Source: Hymenobacter persicinus
GTDB lineage: Bacteria > Bacteroidota > Bacteroidia > Cytophagales > Hymenobacteraceae
NCBI RefSeq assembly: GCF_004167665.1
Contig: NZ_SEWE01000002.1
Coordinates: forward strand, 1-64,000
Direction: 5' to 3'
DNA: 64,000 nt
The translations under genes were made by a program, and so were the position numbers. The notes under the pieces are model-generated. The model was not told the DNA's origin. It made no database searches and saw only the letters and a program-made list of their open reading frames with translations. Positions 16,465 through 25,126 of this stretch are shown in pieces (position 1 is the first letter of the stretch; every line of letters begins with the position of its first letter).

Positions 16465-17061
16465 GTGACCCGACCCGACCACGACCCCGAAATGCTGACA
16501 GCGCTGCTGGCCGGTTGCCGGCGGGCGGAGCGTGAAAGTCAGCGCCGGCTCTACGGGTTATACTACAGCTTTGCCATGAGCATCTGCCTGCGCTACACCC
16601 GCACCCGCGACGAGGCCATGGAAGCTGCCAACGACGGCTTTATGAAGGTGTTCCGGGACATCGGGCGGTTTGACCCGGCCCGGCACGAAGTCAGCAGCTC
16701 CTTCCGCGGCTGGCTGAAGCGCATCATGATTCACACCGCCATCGACCAGTACCGCAGCCAGCACAAGCACCAGTACCAGGAAGAACTCAGCGACGCGGCC
16801 TACGCCCAGCTCGACGGCGGCAGCACGGCCCTCGACTCCTTGGCCTACGAAGAGCTGCTGGCCCTGATTCAGCAGCTTTCCCCGGCCTACCGCACCGCTT
16901 TCAACCTGTACGTAATCGACGGCTTCACCCACGAGGAAATCAGCCAGCAGCTGGGCATCTCGGTGGGAGCCTCCAAATCCAACCTTTCCAAGGCGCGCGC
17001 GCACCTGAAGGAACTTCTTAAAAAAATCAGTCATCATGCATACGCCGGATATGTCGGATGA
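16465..17061 (+). CDS. ECF-type RNA polymerase sigma factor
   Basis: A 198-residue extracytoplasmic-function sigma factor. Region 2 covers about residues 25-90 (LYYSFAMSICLRYTRTRDEA, then DGFMKVFRDIGRFD). Region 4 covers 125-185 (LSPAYRTAFNLYVIDGFTHE, then EISQQLGISVGASKSNLSKAR, with a helix-turn-helix). The GTG at 16465 is used; an ATG nine codons later (16492) is possible. The gene overlaps the next by 26 bases, so the two are translationally linked. That neighbour has a cytoplasmic N-terminus and one membrane segment, and is the likely anti-sigma partner. The regulon is unknown. Confidence 0.92.
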   Translation: MTRPDHDPEMLTALLAGCRRAERESQRRLYGLYYSFAMSICLRYTRTRDEAMEAANDGFMKVFRDIGRFDPARHEVSSSFRGWLKRIMIHTAIDQYRSQHKHQYQEELSDAAYAQLDGGSTALDSLAYEELLALIQQLSPAYRTAFNLYVIDGFTHEEISQQLGISVGASKSNLSKARAHLKELLKKISHHAYAGYVG

Positions 17062-18679
17062 GGAACTCGACGCGCTGTTTCAGCGGAGCGCCGAGCACTA
17101 TCCCGACGAAAACAACCTCAGCGCGTGGCTGGACATGGAGCGCAAGCTCGATGCCGCAGCCATGCGGCAGCAGGTGCGCGGCAAAGTGCTCCGGATTTTC
17201 GCTCTCGAAACCATTATTCTCCTTTTGGCCCTGCTCGGTTGGCTGGGCTTTACCCACAAGGCGCCGTTCAGTGACGCCGCCCCAGCTCTGCTTGGCGCGG
17301 CCCAGCTTCCCGCTGTAGCCGCTGCACCAACGGCAGCTGCCCCGGCCAAAGACGCCGCCCGGCCCCGGCAACACGCCCAAGCTGGCCCAACAGCCCTGGC
17401 CAACGTGGCTACCCCGCCCAACACCCCGACTTTGCCCCAGCCGGCGCGCATTCAGTCAGTTGCTCGTACCACTGCCCCAGAGCCTACGGGCCGCTTAGCG
17501 AAGGTTCTGTCAACCCGCATTTCGGCAGCTCCCCTACCCCAGCCGGAGCGCCGCCGCAAGCGGATTGAAACGCCCCGGGGCGCCGTTGTGGCCTGGAGCC
17601 GCGTGGCGCGCACGCCGCAACTGCTGCCGGGCAGCACCGAAAACCGCGCACCGCTTACGGAAGCCGCTGGAATCACTGCTAGTACTACGCTGCCTTCCGG
17701 TTCTGCCGCCGCAGCAATCCGAGAGAATACCCAGCCGGCACTTTCAGCCGAAGCTTCTGCCCACGCGTTGACGCCCACTGCGCAGAAAACTACGACCAGC
17801 CTGACCGCTAAAGCAACTGAACCGACAGGCCAACCCGGAAAGCAGGTTACGACGACGGCAGAAACGCTGGAAAAACCATCTGCCCTTTCTTCGCCAGCGG
17901 CCCAAAACCCAACCGAAAATCAGGAGCAGACCGCAGCGGTGGCTGTTGCGCCGATGAGTACCGCCGACTCTACCGCTGCTCCGCTGCGTACCCCGCCCGC
18001 CGTTGCAGCCGCCGCGGACTCCACGGCCGAGCCGGAAAAACCCCGGCCGGCTGCGCCCCTGCCGGTTGCCCGCCTCAGCCTGGCTTTCGTGTACGCCCCG
18101 GAGCTGAGCACCGTGCGCTGGGCCAGCTACACCATCCCGGGCAGCAACCTGGGCGTGCTGCTCGAATACCGCTTGGCTCCCAAATGGCGCCTCAGCGCCG
18201 GGGCGTTGCGCTCGGTGAAGCGCTACGAAGCCCGCGGCTCCGACTACCATTCGCCTTACACCTATTCCTACACCATTGACGTAGTCGACGCCGTGTGCCG
18301 CATTACCGACCTGCCCCTGAACCTGCGCTACGACGTGGTGCAGCGCCCGCAGGCGGCTTGGTTTGCCTCCGCGGGGTTGTCGTCGCTGCTGATGCGGCGC
18401 GAGGACTACACGTACTACTACTCCTACAAGTCGCAGCCCGTGACCCGGGCCTGGAGCCTGATCAAGGGCTCCAACCATTGGCTGAGCGTGCTTAACCTCT
18501 CGGCTGGCTACGAGCGGATCCTGGGCGGCCGCTGGGCCGTGCAGGGCGAGCCGTTCGTGAAAATTCCACTCGGCGGCGTGGGCTTTGGCAAAGTCAAGCT
18601 CAGCACGGCCGGCGTGTTTTTCTCCCTCAAATACGCCCTGCGGCCCGCCCCAGCCGCCGCAATGCTGCCCCGGCCCTAG
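17036..18679 (+). CDS. Membrane-anchored regulator candidate with barrel-like C-terminus
   Basis: A 547-residue protein with three parts. Residues 1-50 are hydrophilic and probably cytoplasmic (DEELDALFQRSAEHYPDENN). Residues 51-71 form one membrane helix (LRIFALETIILLLALLGWLG). Residues 75-340 are a low-complexity linker rich in alanine, proline and threonine. Residues about 341-540 show alternating strands like a small outer-membrane barrel (LAFVYAPELS, GVLLEYRLAPKWRLSAGALR, LPLNLRYDVV, FASAGLSSLLMRR, LNLSAGYERILGGRWAVQGE, AGVFFSLKYAL). The gene overlaps the sigma gene, so it is probably the cognate anti-sigma factor; the barrel reading is inference from pattern. An ATG at 17051 is an alternative start. 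Confidence 0.8.
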   Translation: MHTPDMSDEELDALFQRSAEHYPDENNLSAWLDMERKLDAAAMRQQVRGKVLRIFALETIILLLALLGWLGFTHKAPFSDAAPALLGAAQLPAVAAAPTAAAPAKDAARPRQHAQAGPTALANVATPPNTPTLPQPARIQSVARTTAPEPTGRLAKVLSTRISAAPLPQPERRRKRIETPRGAVVAWSRVARTPQLLPGSTENRAPLTEAAGITASTTLPSGSAAAAIRENTQPALSAEASAHALTPTAQKTTTSLTAKATEPTGQPGKQVTTTAETLEKPSALSSPAAQNPTENQEQTAAVAVAPMSTADSTAAPLRTPPAVAAAADSTAEPEKPRPAAPLPVARLSLAFVYAPELSTVRWASYTIPGSNLGVLLEYRLAPKWRLSAGALRSVKRYEARGSDYHSPYTYSYTIDVVDAVCRITDLPLNLRYDVVQRPQAAWFASAGLSSLLMRREDYTYYYSYKSQPVTRAWSLIKGSNHWLSVLNLSAGYERILGGRWAVQGEPFVKIPLGGVGFGKVKLSTAGVFFSLKYALRPAPAAAMLPRP

Positions 18680-18730
18680 CGCCCTGCCTGCTTTCTAGTC
18701 CTTTCCCTCCCCACTTACTTTTCAGTTGGT

Positions 18731-19102
18731 ATGCTTCGTCGCGCCCATTTATTTCTGCTGTTCCCAGCCCTGAGCCTGGGCAGCTGCACCTACGACAATG
18801 CCGAGGACCTGCTGGCCCGCCAGCCCGTGCCCTGCGACCTGACGGCCATCACCTACACCGGCAGCATCTCCCCGCTGCTGGACCGCAACTGCCGCAGCTG
18901 CCACAACGCGAGTCTGCTCAACGGCAACGTCAACCTGGAAGGCTACGCCCAGGCCAAGCGCTACGCCGACAACGGCCTGCTGGTGGGCGTCACGAGCCAC
19001 GCCGCCGGCTTCAAGCCCATGCCGCAAAATGCGCCCAAGCTGCCGGAGTGCGACGTGAACCGCATCCGGCAATGGGTGGCCGCCGGCGCCCCGAATAACT
19101 GA
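18731..19102 (+). CDS. Haem-binding lipoprotein (c-type cytochrome-like)
   Basis: A 123-residue lipoprotein: the lipobox is LSLGSC with Cys19 as the lipidated residue. A single haem motif CRSCH lies at residues 54-58, with Met97 in KPMPQNAP as a plausible second ligand. The stretch TYTGSISPLLDRNCRSCH resembles the domain found in many Bacteroidota and Planctomycete cytochromes. It is likely an electron carrier on a membrane surface. It heads a three-gene operon with a YceI protein and a DUF5777 barrel; gaps are about 23 and 3 bases. Confidence 0.87.
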   Translation: MLRRAHLFLLFPALSLGSCTYDNAEDLLARQPVPCDLTAITYTGSISPLLDRNCRSCHNASLLNGNVNLEGYAQAKRYADNGLLVGVTSHAAGFKPMPQNAPKLPECDVNRIRQWVAAGAPNN

Positions 19103-19125
19103 CGGCCCTTCAGGTGCTAACCGCC

Positions 19126-19689
19126 ATGAACTACCTGCTGACTTTCGCCTTTAGCCTGGCCTGCCTGCTTTCGGCGCAGGCCCAGGGCAAGTATTCGACC
19201 CGGGCCGGCCTGGTGCTGTTTTTCTCCGCCACCCCCATCGAAGACATTGACGCCCGCAACTCCCAGGTGGCGGCCATGGTGGACCTGACTACCGGCCAGG
19301 TGGCTTTTACAGTGCCCATGAAGGCTTTTCAGTTCAAGCGCACCCTCATGCAGGAGCACTTCAACGAGAACTACGTGGAGTCCGACAAGTTTCCGCGGGC
19401 CACGTTTGCGGGCGCCGTGCTCAACTACCAACCCCCGCTGCCGACCGGGCCCCAAACGGTGCAGGTGGAAGGCGACCTGACAATCCATGGCGTGAAGCGC
19501 CGCATCAAAGTGCCCGGCACGCTGGAGCTGCGCAACGGGCAGCTGCTGGTCAAGGCGAAGTTCATTGTGGCCCCGGCCGACTACAACATTGAAATTCCGG
19601 CCATAGTCCGGGCCAACATTGCCAAAACCGTGGAAGTAACCGTGGCGCTGACTGCCGACCCGGTTGCGCCGGCTCAACCAACCAAATAA
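19126..19689 (+). CDS. YceI-like periplasmic lipid-binding protein
   Basis: A 187-residue secreted protein with a signal peptide (1-20, ending SAQAQG). The mature part follows the YceI lipocalin-like fold, with ATPIEDIDARNSQVAAMVDL, FKRTLMQEHFNENYVESDKFPRATFAG read in parts, and GDLTIHGVKRRIKVPG. In this family the barrel binds isoprenoid lipids or quinone-like molecules. The ATG at 19126 was chosen over one four codons upstream because it directly precedes the signal sequence. The position between a haem lipoprotein and a DUF5777 protein suggests a shared redox or lipid role in the envelope. Confidence 0.9.
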   Translation: MNYLLTFAFSLACLLSAQAQGKYSTRAGLVLFFSATPIEDIDARNSQVAAMVDLTTGQVAFTVPMKAFQFKRTLMQEHFNENYVESDKFPRATFAGAVLNYQPPLPTGPQTVQVEGDLTIHGVKRRIKVPGTLELRNGQLLVKAKFIVAPADYNIEIPAIVRANIAKTVEVTVALTADPVAPAQPTK

Positions 19690-19692
19690 CCC

Positions 19693-20601
19693 ATGAAAAC
19701 ACCGCTACTCCGCCGTACCGCCATGCTCTTGTTGGCCGCTGTGCTCGGCCTCAGTGCCCGCGCCCAGGCCCAGGACGACCTGCTCAAGGAACTCGAAACC
19801 CAGCGTCCCGACAGCCTGGCTCCGACCCGCGACATCACCATGGCCACGTTCAAGGGCACCCACATCATCAACTCCCAATCGGTGGAAACGCCGGGCAAGG
19901 GCACGCTGCTGTTTTTGATTCAGCACCGGTTCGGCACGCTCAACAGCGGGGCCTACAACTTTTTTGGGCTCGACCAAGCCGTGCTGCGTTTGAGCTTCGA
20001 GTACGGCCTCACCGACCGGCTGACGCTGGGCGCGGGGCGCGGCAACCAGGAAAAGACGTTTGATGGCTTCGTTAAGTACCGGGCGCTGCGCCAGAGCGAG
20101 GGTGCCCGGGCCATGCCCGTGTCGGTGACGCTGCTGGCCAGCTCGGCCCTGACCACGCTCAAGTTTGGCACGCCCGAGCGCAGCATGGGCAGCCGCCTGA
20201 CCTACACCTACCAGGCGCTGATTGCCCGCAAAATCAGCTCGGGCCTGTCGGTGCAGCTGATGCCGACCTTTATTCACCGCAACTTCGTGGACTCGCGCCA
20301 GGACCAGAACGACGTGTACGCCATCGGCGGGGCCTTTCGGCAGAAGCTCACCAAGCGCCTGGCCCTAACCGGGGACTATTACTACGTGCTGCCCGGCGCC
20401 ACCGCCGACTCTTTCCGCAACGCCCTCGGGGTGGGCGTGGACATCGAAACCGGCGGCCACGTATTTCAGCTGCACTTCACCAACGCCCAGGGCATGATTG
20501 AGAAGTTCTTCATTCCCCAGACCCGCGGCAACTTCTTCGATGGCGACATCTATTTCGGCTTCAACGTGAGCCGGGCCTTCACCGTGAAAGACCGGCGTTA
20601 A
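19693..20601 (+). CDS. DUF5777 outer-membrane beta-barrel protein
   Basis: A 302-residue exported protein with a signal peptide (1-26) and an N-terminal periplasmic stretch, then a barrel-like pattern. Family-typical pieces are TFKGTHIINSQSVETPGKGT, HRFGTLNSGAYNFFGLDQA, FEYGLTDRLTLGAGRG and a C-terminal GDIYFGFNVSRAF. The DUF5777 function is unknown. The gene follows a YceI gene and a haem lipoprotein gene in a tight operon, and a bidirectional terminator ends the unit. Confidence 0.88.
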   Translation: MKTPLLRRTAMLLLAAVLGLSARAQAQDDLLKELETQRPDSLAPTRDITMATFKGTHIINSQSVETPGKGTLLFLIQHRFGTLNSGAYNFFGLDQAVLRLSFEYGLTDRLTLGAGRGNQEKTFDGFVKYRALRQSEGARAMPVSVTLLASSALTTLKFGTPERSMGSRLTYTYQALIARKISSGLSVQLMPTFIHRNFVDSRQDQNDVYAIGGAFRQKLTKRLALTGDYYYVLPGATADSFRNALGVGVDIETGGHVFQLHFTNAQGMIEKFFIPQTRGNFFDGDIYFGFNVSRAFTVKDRR

Positions 20602-20626
20602 AGCAGCCGTGGACTTCAGCAGGCAT

Positions 20627-20660
20627 AAAAAAAGCCCGGTTCCTGCGAACCGGGCTTTTG
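20627..20660. terminator. Bidirectional hairpin terminator
   Basis: Arms AAAAGCCCGGTTC and GAACCGGGCTTTT with a short loop, flanked by A and T runs. It separates convergent genes. Confidence 0.85.
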
Positions 20661-20680
20661 CTTTTTAGAGCGAAAGAGCC

Positions 20681-21316
20681 TTACACCGTGATGCCTTCGG
20701 CTACCACTTCGGTTACTTCCGGCACCATGCGCTTGAGCAGGTTTTCGATGCCCGACTTGAGCGTGACGGTGGCCGAAGGGCAACCCGAGCACGAGCCCTG
20801 CAGGTTCACCGTCACCACGCCGGCCTTGTAGGAGCGGAAGGTGATGTTGCCGCCGTCCTGTTCTACGGCGGGGCGCACGTAGTTGTCGAGCAGGTCAATA
20901 ACCTTCTGGCTGATCTGCTGGTCGACTTCCGAAGCGTCGCCGGCCACGCCGGTAGCGGCGGCCTGCTGGGCCGCTTTCTGCTCGGCGGCCGGGTCCACGG
21001 TGAAAATCGGGCCGTTAGCCTCGATGTACGACTTCAAAAAAGTCCGCAGCTCGGGAATGAGGTGGGTCCAGGTGAGGTCAGAATTCTTGGTAATGGTCAC
21101 GAAGTTGGCGGCAATGAAGACGCGGCCTACGTAGTCGAAGTTGAACAGTTCCTGGGCCAGCGGCGAGTTGACGGCGGCTTCGAGGTTCGGGTAATCCACG
21201 CTGACGCCGTCGCTGAGCAGCGTGGCGTTGAGCACGAACTTCATGGATTCGGGGTTGGGGCTGGCTTCCGCGTAAATGGAAACCGGACCAACGGGGGCAG
21301 TGAGGGTATCAGCCAT
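20681..21316 (-). CDS. NifU-like Fe-S scaffold protein
   Basis: A 211-residue protein with two domains: an N-terminal Nfu_N region (IYAEASPNPESMKFVLN, 14-30) and a C-terminal NifU domain, with the cluster-binding CSGC at Cys176 and Cys179 (GSCSGCPSATVTLK). It carries or delivers Fe-S clusters to target enzymes. The start was placed at 21316 (MADTLTAP); longer readings run into the promoter region. A candidate -7 element is at 21412-21419. Confidence 0.93.
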   Translation of the reverse strand: MADTLTAPVGPVSIYAEASPNPESMKFVLNATLLSDGVSVDYPNLEAAVNSPLAQELFNFDYVGRVFIAANFVTITKNSDLTWTHLIPELRTFLKSYIEANGPIFTVDPAAEQKAAQQAAATGVAGDASEVDQQISQKVIDLLDNYVRPAVEQDGGNITFRSYKAGVVTVNLQGSCSGCPSATVTLKSGIENLLKRMVPEVTEVVAEGITV

Positions 21317-21411
21317 GTTTGAAAGACTTGGAGACGAAGGAGAAACGACGCGGGGCGCCGACCAAAAGGTAACACGTTCGGCGGTAAAACCGTGCCGCGC
21401 GCTAGATGTTG

Positions 21412-21419
21412 CAAAGGTA
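21412..21419 (-). promoter_or_regulatory. Candidate -7 element for the NifU-like gene
   Basis: TACCTTTG on the minus strand, about 95 bases before the start. A -33 TTG is not clear. Confidence 0.4.
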
Positions 21420-21467
21420 CGCAACGAAACAGCAAGCGGCCACCATGAGCCCCGCGCAGGCCGGCTG

Positions 21468-22547
21468 CTACGCCCGGTTGGCCCGAGCCCGCAGCACCAT
21501 ATCGGCCAGCACCAGGCTGGTCATGGCATCCACAATGGGTACGGCCCGGGGCAGCACGCAGGGGTCGTGGCGGCCCTTGCCGGCCAGCGTGATTTCCTCG
21601 CCCTGGTCGTTGATGGTGGCCTGGGGCTGCAGAATGGTAGCCACGGGCTTGAAGGCAACGCGGAAATAAATGTCCTGCCCGTTGGAAATACCGCCCTGAA
21701 TGCCGCCCGAGTGGTTGGTGCGGGTGCGCACGGTGCCGGCTTCATCGGTGTAAAAGGCGTCGTTGTGCTCGGAGCCGAACAGCAGCGTGCCGGCAAAGCC
21801 CGAGCCGTACTCGAAGCCTTTCACGGCATTGATGCTCAGCATGGCCTTGCCTAGCTCGGCGTGGAGCTTGTCGAACACCGGCTCACCGAGGCCGGCGGGC
21901 ACGCCCAGGGCCACGCCCGTCACGATGCCCCCCACCGTGTCGTGCCGGTCCCGGGTCTGCCGGATAAGCGCGGCCATGCGCTCCGCGGTTTCGGGGTGGG
22001 GGCAGCGCACGGGGTTGGTGTCAATCAAACTCAGGTCGAGCTGCTCGTAGCCCACGGGCACGGCCACGGCTCCTACCTGCGACACGTAGCTGAGCGTGCT
22101 GATGCCCACCGTGCGCAGAAAAGCCGCTGCCACGGCCCCCGCGGCCACCCGGGCTGCCGTTTCCCGGGCCGAGCTGCGGCCCCCACCGCGGTAGTCGCGG
22201 CGGCCGTACTTCTGGTCGTAGGTGTAGTCGGCGTGCGAGGGCCGGTAGGCGTGCTCAATGTGTGAGTAGTCGTGGCTGGCTTGGTCCTGGTTGCGAATCA
22301 GCAGGCCGATGGGCGTGCCGGTGGTAAAGCCCCCGAACAGGCCCGACAGCACTTCCACCTGGTCGGCCTCCTTGCGCGGGGTGGTCAGGTCCGACTGGCC
22401 CGGGCGGCGCCGGTCGAGGGCCTGCTGAATTTCGGTTGTTTCCAGGGCCACGCCCGCCGGGCAGCCGTCAATAATCACCCCGATGCCGACGCCGTGCGAC
22501 TCGCCGAAGGTGGTAATGCGGAAAACGGAACCGAAGGAATTGCTCAT
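21468..22547 (-). CDS. aroC: Chorismate synthase
   Basis: A 359-residue enzyme that makes chorismate from 5-enolpyruvylshikimate-3-phosphate in the last shared step of aromatic biosynthesis; it needs reduced FMN. The family start [14 protein letters not shown] is at residues 6-19, [17 protein letters not shown] near 46-62, the flavin-binding [20 protein letters not shown] near 121-140, and FEYGSGFAG near 250. Length is normal. The upstream gap to batD holds a -7 element. Confidence 0.97.
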   Translation of the reverse strand: MSNSFGSVFRITTFGESHGVGIGVIIDGCPAGVALETTEIQQALDRRRPGQSDLTTPRKEADQVEVLSGLFGGFTTGTPIGLLIRNQDQASHDYSHIEHAYRPSHADYTYDQKYGRRDYRGGGRSSARETAARVAAGAVAAAFLRTVGISTLSYVSQVGAVAVPVGYEQLDLSLIDTNPVRCPHPETAERMAALIRQTRDRHDTVGGIVTGVALGVPAGLGEPVFDKLHAELGKAMLSINAVKGFEYGSGFAGTLLFGSEHNDAFYTDEAGTVRTRTNHSGGIQGGISNGQDIYFRVAFKPVATILQPQATINDQGEEITLAGKGRHDPCVLPRAVPIVDAMTSLVLADMVLRARANRA

Positions 22548-22591
22548 GCGGCGGCAGTGAAGAAGGTAGGCGCGAAAAGGTAAAGTGCGGG

Positions 22592-22599
22592 CAAAGGTA
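22592..22599 (-). promoter_or_regulatory. Candidate -7 element for aroC
   Basis: TACCTTTG on the minus strand, about 45 bases before the aroC start and just past the batD stop. Confidence 0.4.
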
Positions 22600-22611
22600 G
22601 CAGCCCCGGCC

Positions 22612-24114
22612 CTACTTCGGGCTCTGTCGCCGGGCCCGCCACCACCCGAAAGCGGCCAATGCCAGCAGCGCGGCCAGCACCATGTTGGCGTAGCGGCGCA
22701 CGTCCTTATACTCGTTCAGGGGGTGCAGGGTGTTGTCGGCCGAGTTCAGCACATCCTGATAAAAGGCGTCGCCGGGCAGAGAATCGAAGGTGGACGCGCG
22801 CTGGGCCGGCCCCCCGATGCGCGGGTGCAGTTCGGCGCGCAGCGTGTCGTAGCGGGCCAGGGCGGGGTTGAAGACGACCAAAGAAAACAGCGTATCGAGC
22901 GGGAGCACGCTGGGCTGTCGGGCCACGAGCCGGTAGCTAAACTGCTTGCTACCGCCCACGCGCCCGCCCTGCCGGGTCAGGTTCTGCTCCACCTCGGGTC
23001 CGTACACTTCCAGCGTCGGCGACGAGGCCACCGCCGGCCCCACCAGCGAGGCCAGGTTGCCTTCTCCTTCCACCACGAAGCCGTAGCGGAACGCCTCCCC
23101 GGTGCGGAAAGCGGTGCGGTCAATGGTTTCGCGCAGGCGGTACTCGCCCACCGGTACCTGGTCGCGCAGGGGGTGGGGCGGCAGGGGCTTCACGGCAATG
23201 GTGCGCGGCTGGGTGAGGTAGGTCTTGTAGCCCTCCAGGCGGTTGTCGAGGCCCTCGGCAGGCTTTTTGGCCACTCGGTATTTAATCATCTGCAGGGCCA
23301 CGGCCGGAAATGTGAGCGGCTGGGCATTGAGCGGGTACAGCTCGGCCTCGTAAAGCCGGTAGCGCAGGTAGGGCTTGCCGCCGGCCAGCACGGTTTCGGG
23401 CAGAATCTCCTGCTCGTTGAACGCCTCCTCCCACACCGTAGGCTGGCGCAGGTTCTTGATGATTTCGGGCAGCTGCCGGGTCAGGTCGTAGAAGTTGAGC
23501 AGGCCTTGGTCGGCGGGCGTGAGGTAGAAGTACAGCCCCACGTGCACGCCTTCGCCCACGAAAATGCTGGTTTTATCGGGCACCAGGGCCAGAAAAGCCT
23601 TATCCTGGAGCTCCACGTATTCCTGGGGCTTGGGCTTGCCGAAAAGTTGATCGAGCAGCCCCACGCCCTGCAACGGCCCGGTGGGCGCCGGCGTGGCCGG
23701 GGTGGCGGGCTGGGGACCTACTTTCACGGTGCCGCCCGCCGAGCGCACACTCAGCCCGTTGATGGTCATGGTGAACGGCTTCACGGCGTATTCGCCCTCG
23801 GCGTAGGCCGCGTAGCGTTGGGTGATGGTCAGCTCCGTGGACGTTTGCCCGCCGGTGATGCGCGTGGTGGTCGTGCTCGACTTGCCGCTTTTTTTGAAGC
23901 CTTCCAGGTCAGGAAAGGCCGAATACTTTTCCAGCGGGGCCCCGCGCAGCCGGAAGCTGATGGTGTAGTACTCGCTGATGGCTACCGTGGGGCTGCCCAG
24001 CACGATGTCGGCCTCGGCTTGGCCGGCGGGCTGGGCGCGCAACGCCGCGCCCGCCAGCAGCAGCAGGCCCAGCAAGCAGCACCCGAAACGCAGCAGAAAG
24101 CCCATGCCAGACAT
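22612..24114 (-). CDS. batD: BatD-like aerotolerance protein
   Basis: A 500-residue membrane protein of the BatD family. The signal peptide covers about residues 4-27 ([19 protein letters not shown]). Typical family pieces are [63 protein letters not shown] and a C-terminal membrane helix ([15 protein letters not shown]) with a basic tail. In Bacteroidota bat genes help survive oxidative stress and usually sit in one operon with moxR and batA-C; here it stands alone. A -7 element at 24129-24136 fixes the start near 24114; an ATG three codons later is also possible. Confidence 0.85.
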   Translation of the reverse strand: MSGMGFLLRFGCCLLGLLLLAGAALRAQPAGQAEADIVLGSPTVAISEYYTISFRLRGAPLEKYSAFPDLEGFKKSGKSSTTTTRITGGQTSTELTITQRYAAYAEGEYAVKPFTMTINGLSVRSAGGTVKVGPQPATPATPAPTGPLQGVGLLDQLFGKPKPQEYVELQDKAFLALVPDKTSIFVGEGVHVGLYFYLTPADQGLLNFYDLTRQLPEIIKNLRQPTVWEEAFNEQEILPETVLAGGKPYLRYRLYEAELYPLNAQPLTFPAVALQMIKYRVAKKPAEGLDNRLEGYKTYLTQPRTIAVKPLPPHPLRDQVPVGEYRLRETIDRTAFRTGEAFRYGFVVEGEGNLASLVGPAVASSPTLEVYGPEVEQNLTRQGGRVGGSKQFSYRLVARQPSVLPLDTLFSLVVFNPALARYDTLRAELHPRIGGPAQRASTFDSLPGDAFYQDVLNSADNTLHPLNEYKDVRRYANMVLAALLALAAFGWWRARRQSPK

Positions 24115-24128
24115 TTTATCGATGAGCT

Positions 24129-24136
24129 CAAAGCTA
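24129..24136 (-). promoter_or_regulatory. Candidate -7 element for batD
   Basis: TAGCTTTG on the minus strand, 15 bases before the ATG at 24114. It supports a short leader and rules out the longer reading from 24183. Confidence 0.4.
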
Positions 24137-24368
24137 CGCAAAAAGCCTGCGGAGCCAGTATGAGCCGGATTTATGCGCACCAACCGGTTCTATATAGACC
24201 AACCTGCATACTAAAAAAAGCGCAACCAGTCAATCCGATTTTCCTACGACGCCGTAAGTGCCTTTCAAATACCCAACCGCTTCCCGGTATTCTCCTCCTT
24301 CAAACGCCCTTTTCAGGGTGTGCCGGAAGCGCTTTGCCCTTTCTTTTCACCCCTAACCTTTCCTTCCC

Positions 24369-25082
24369 ATGTCCAAACTCCTCAACTCCGGCGGGGACGA
24401 AGCGGAATTCGCTAAGCCGCTTTACGTGCCCATCAAACGGCGCTCCTTCTTCATGTACGCTGGTGCCACGGCCGGTGCTACGGCCCTGCTGCTCTCCAGC
24501 TGCAACGACGACGACGACGATACCAGCATGCCCGGAATGGTTGACGTGGGCAGCGGCGACACGGGGGTGCTCAACTACGCCTACGCCCTCGAGCAGCTCG
24601 AAGCCGCCTTCTATACCATGGTAAAGGCCGGTGACTACTACAAAAACGCCGTAGCCGCCGAAAAAGCCATCCTCGACGATATTGCCGCCCACGAAATTAT
24701 TCACCGCGAATTCTTCAAGGCAGCCTTGTCGACCAGCGCCATCAAGCCCCTGGAGGTGGATTTCTCTTCGATCAACTTCGGCGACCGTACCGCCGTGTTG
24801 GGCGCCGCCAAGACGTTTGAAGATTTGGGAGTAGCCGCCTACAACGGGGCCGGACAATACATTTCCAGCGCCGATTACCTGACGCTGGCCGGCAAAATCG
24901 TTTCGGTAGAAGCCCGCCACGCGGCCCTGATTCGGGACCTGATCAGCAACGGCAGCTTCGTAAACGACGTGGTTAGCCCCACAACGGGCCTGGAGCTTTC
25001 CAAGTCTCCGGTTGACGTGGCCAACGCCGCCAACATGTACTTGAAGGATGGCTTCAAGATCAACGTGGGCAACATCAAGTAA
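24369..25082 (+). CDS. Ferritin-like lipoprotein, pair 1 first member
   Basis: A 237-residue exported ferritin-like protein. The N-terminus has a twin-arginine signal (KRRSFFMYAGATAGATALLL, 24-43) ending in a lipobox LLSSC (Cys45), followed by an aspartate run. The four-helix bundle carries a plausible di-iron set: Glu in LEQLEAAFY, E..H in AHEIIHREFF, Glu in FEDLGVAAY and E..H in SVEARHA. This is the ferritin-like 2 type, often annotated as desiccation-related. Whether it stores iron or acts as an oxidase is unknown. It is followed after 44 bases by a second related gene. Confidence 0.85.
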   Translation: MSKLLNSGGDEAEFAKPLYVPIKRRSFFMYAGATAGATALLLSSCNDDDDDTSMPGMVDVGSGDTGVLNYAYALEQLEAAFYTMVKAGDYYKNAVAAEKAILDDIAAHEIIHREFFKAALSTSAIKPLEVDFSSINFGDRTAVLGAAKTFEDLGVAAYNGAGQYISSADYLTLAGKIVSVEARHAALIRDLISNGSFVNDVVSPTTGLELSKSPVDVANAANMYLKDGFKINVGNIK

Positions 25083-25126
25083 TCTGCCGTCCGGCGTATT
25101 CTCCTCACTCCCAATCAGCCTTTCCC

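Noticed and set aside
22585..24624. A 679-residue plus-strand open frame across batD
   Set aside because: It runs through batD in antisense and into the start of the ferritin-like gene in another frame; no family resemblance.
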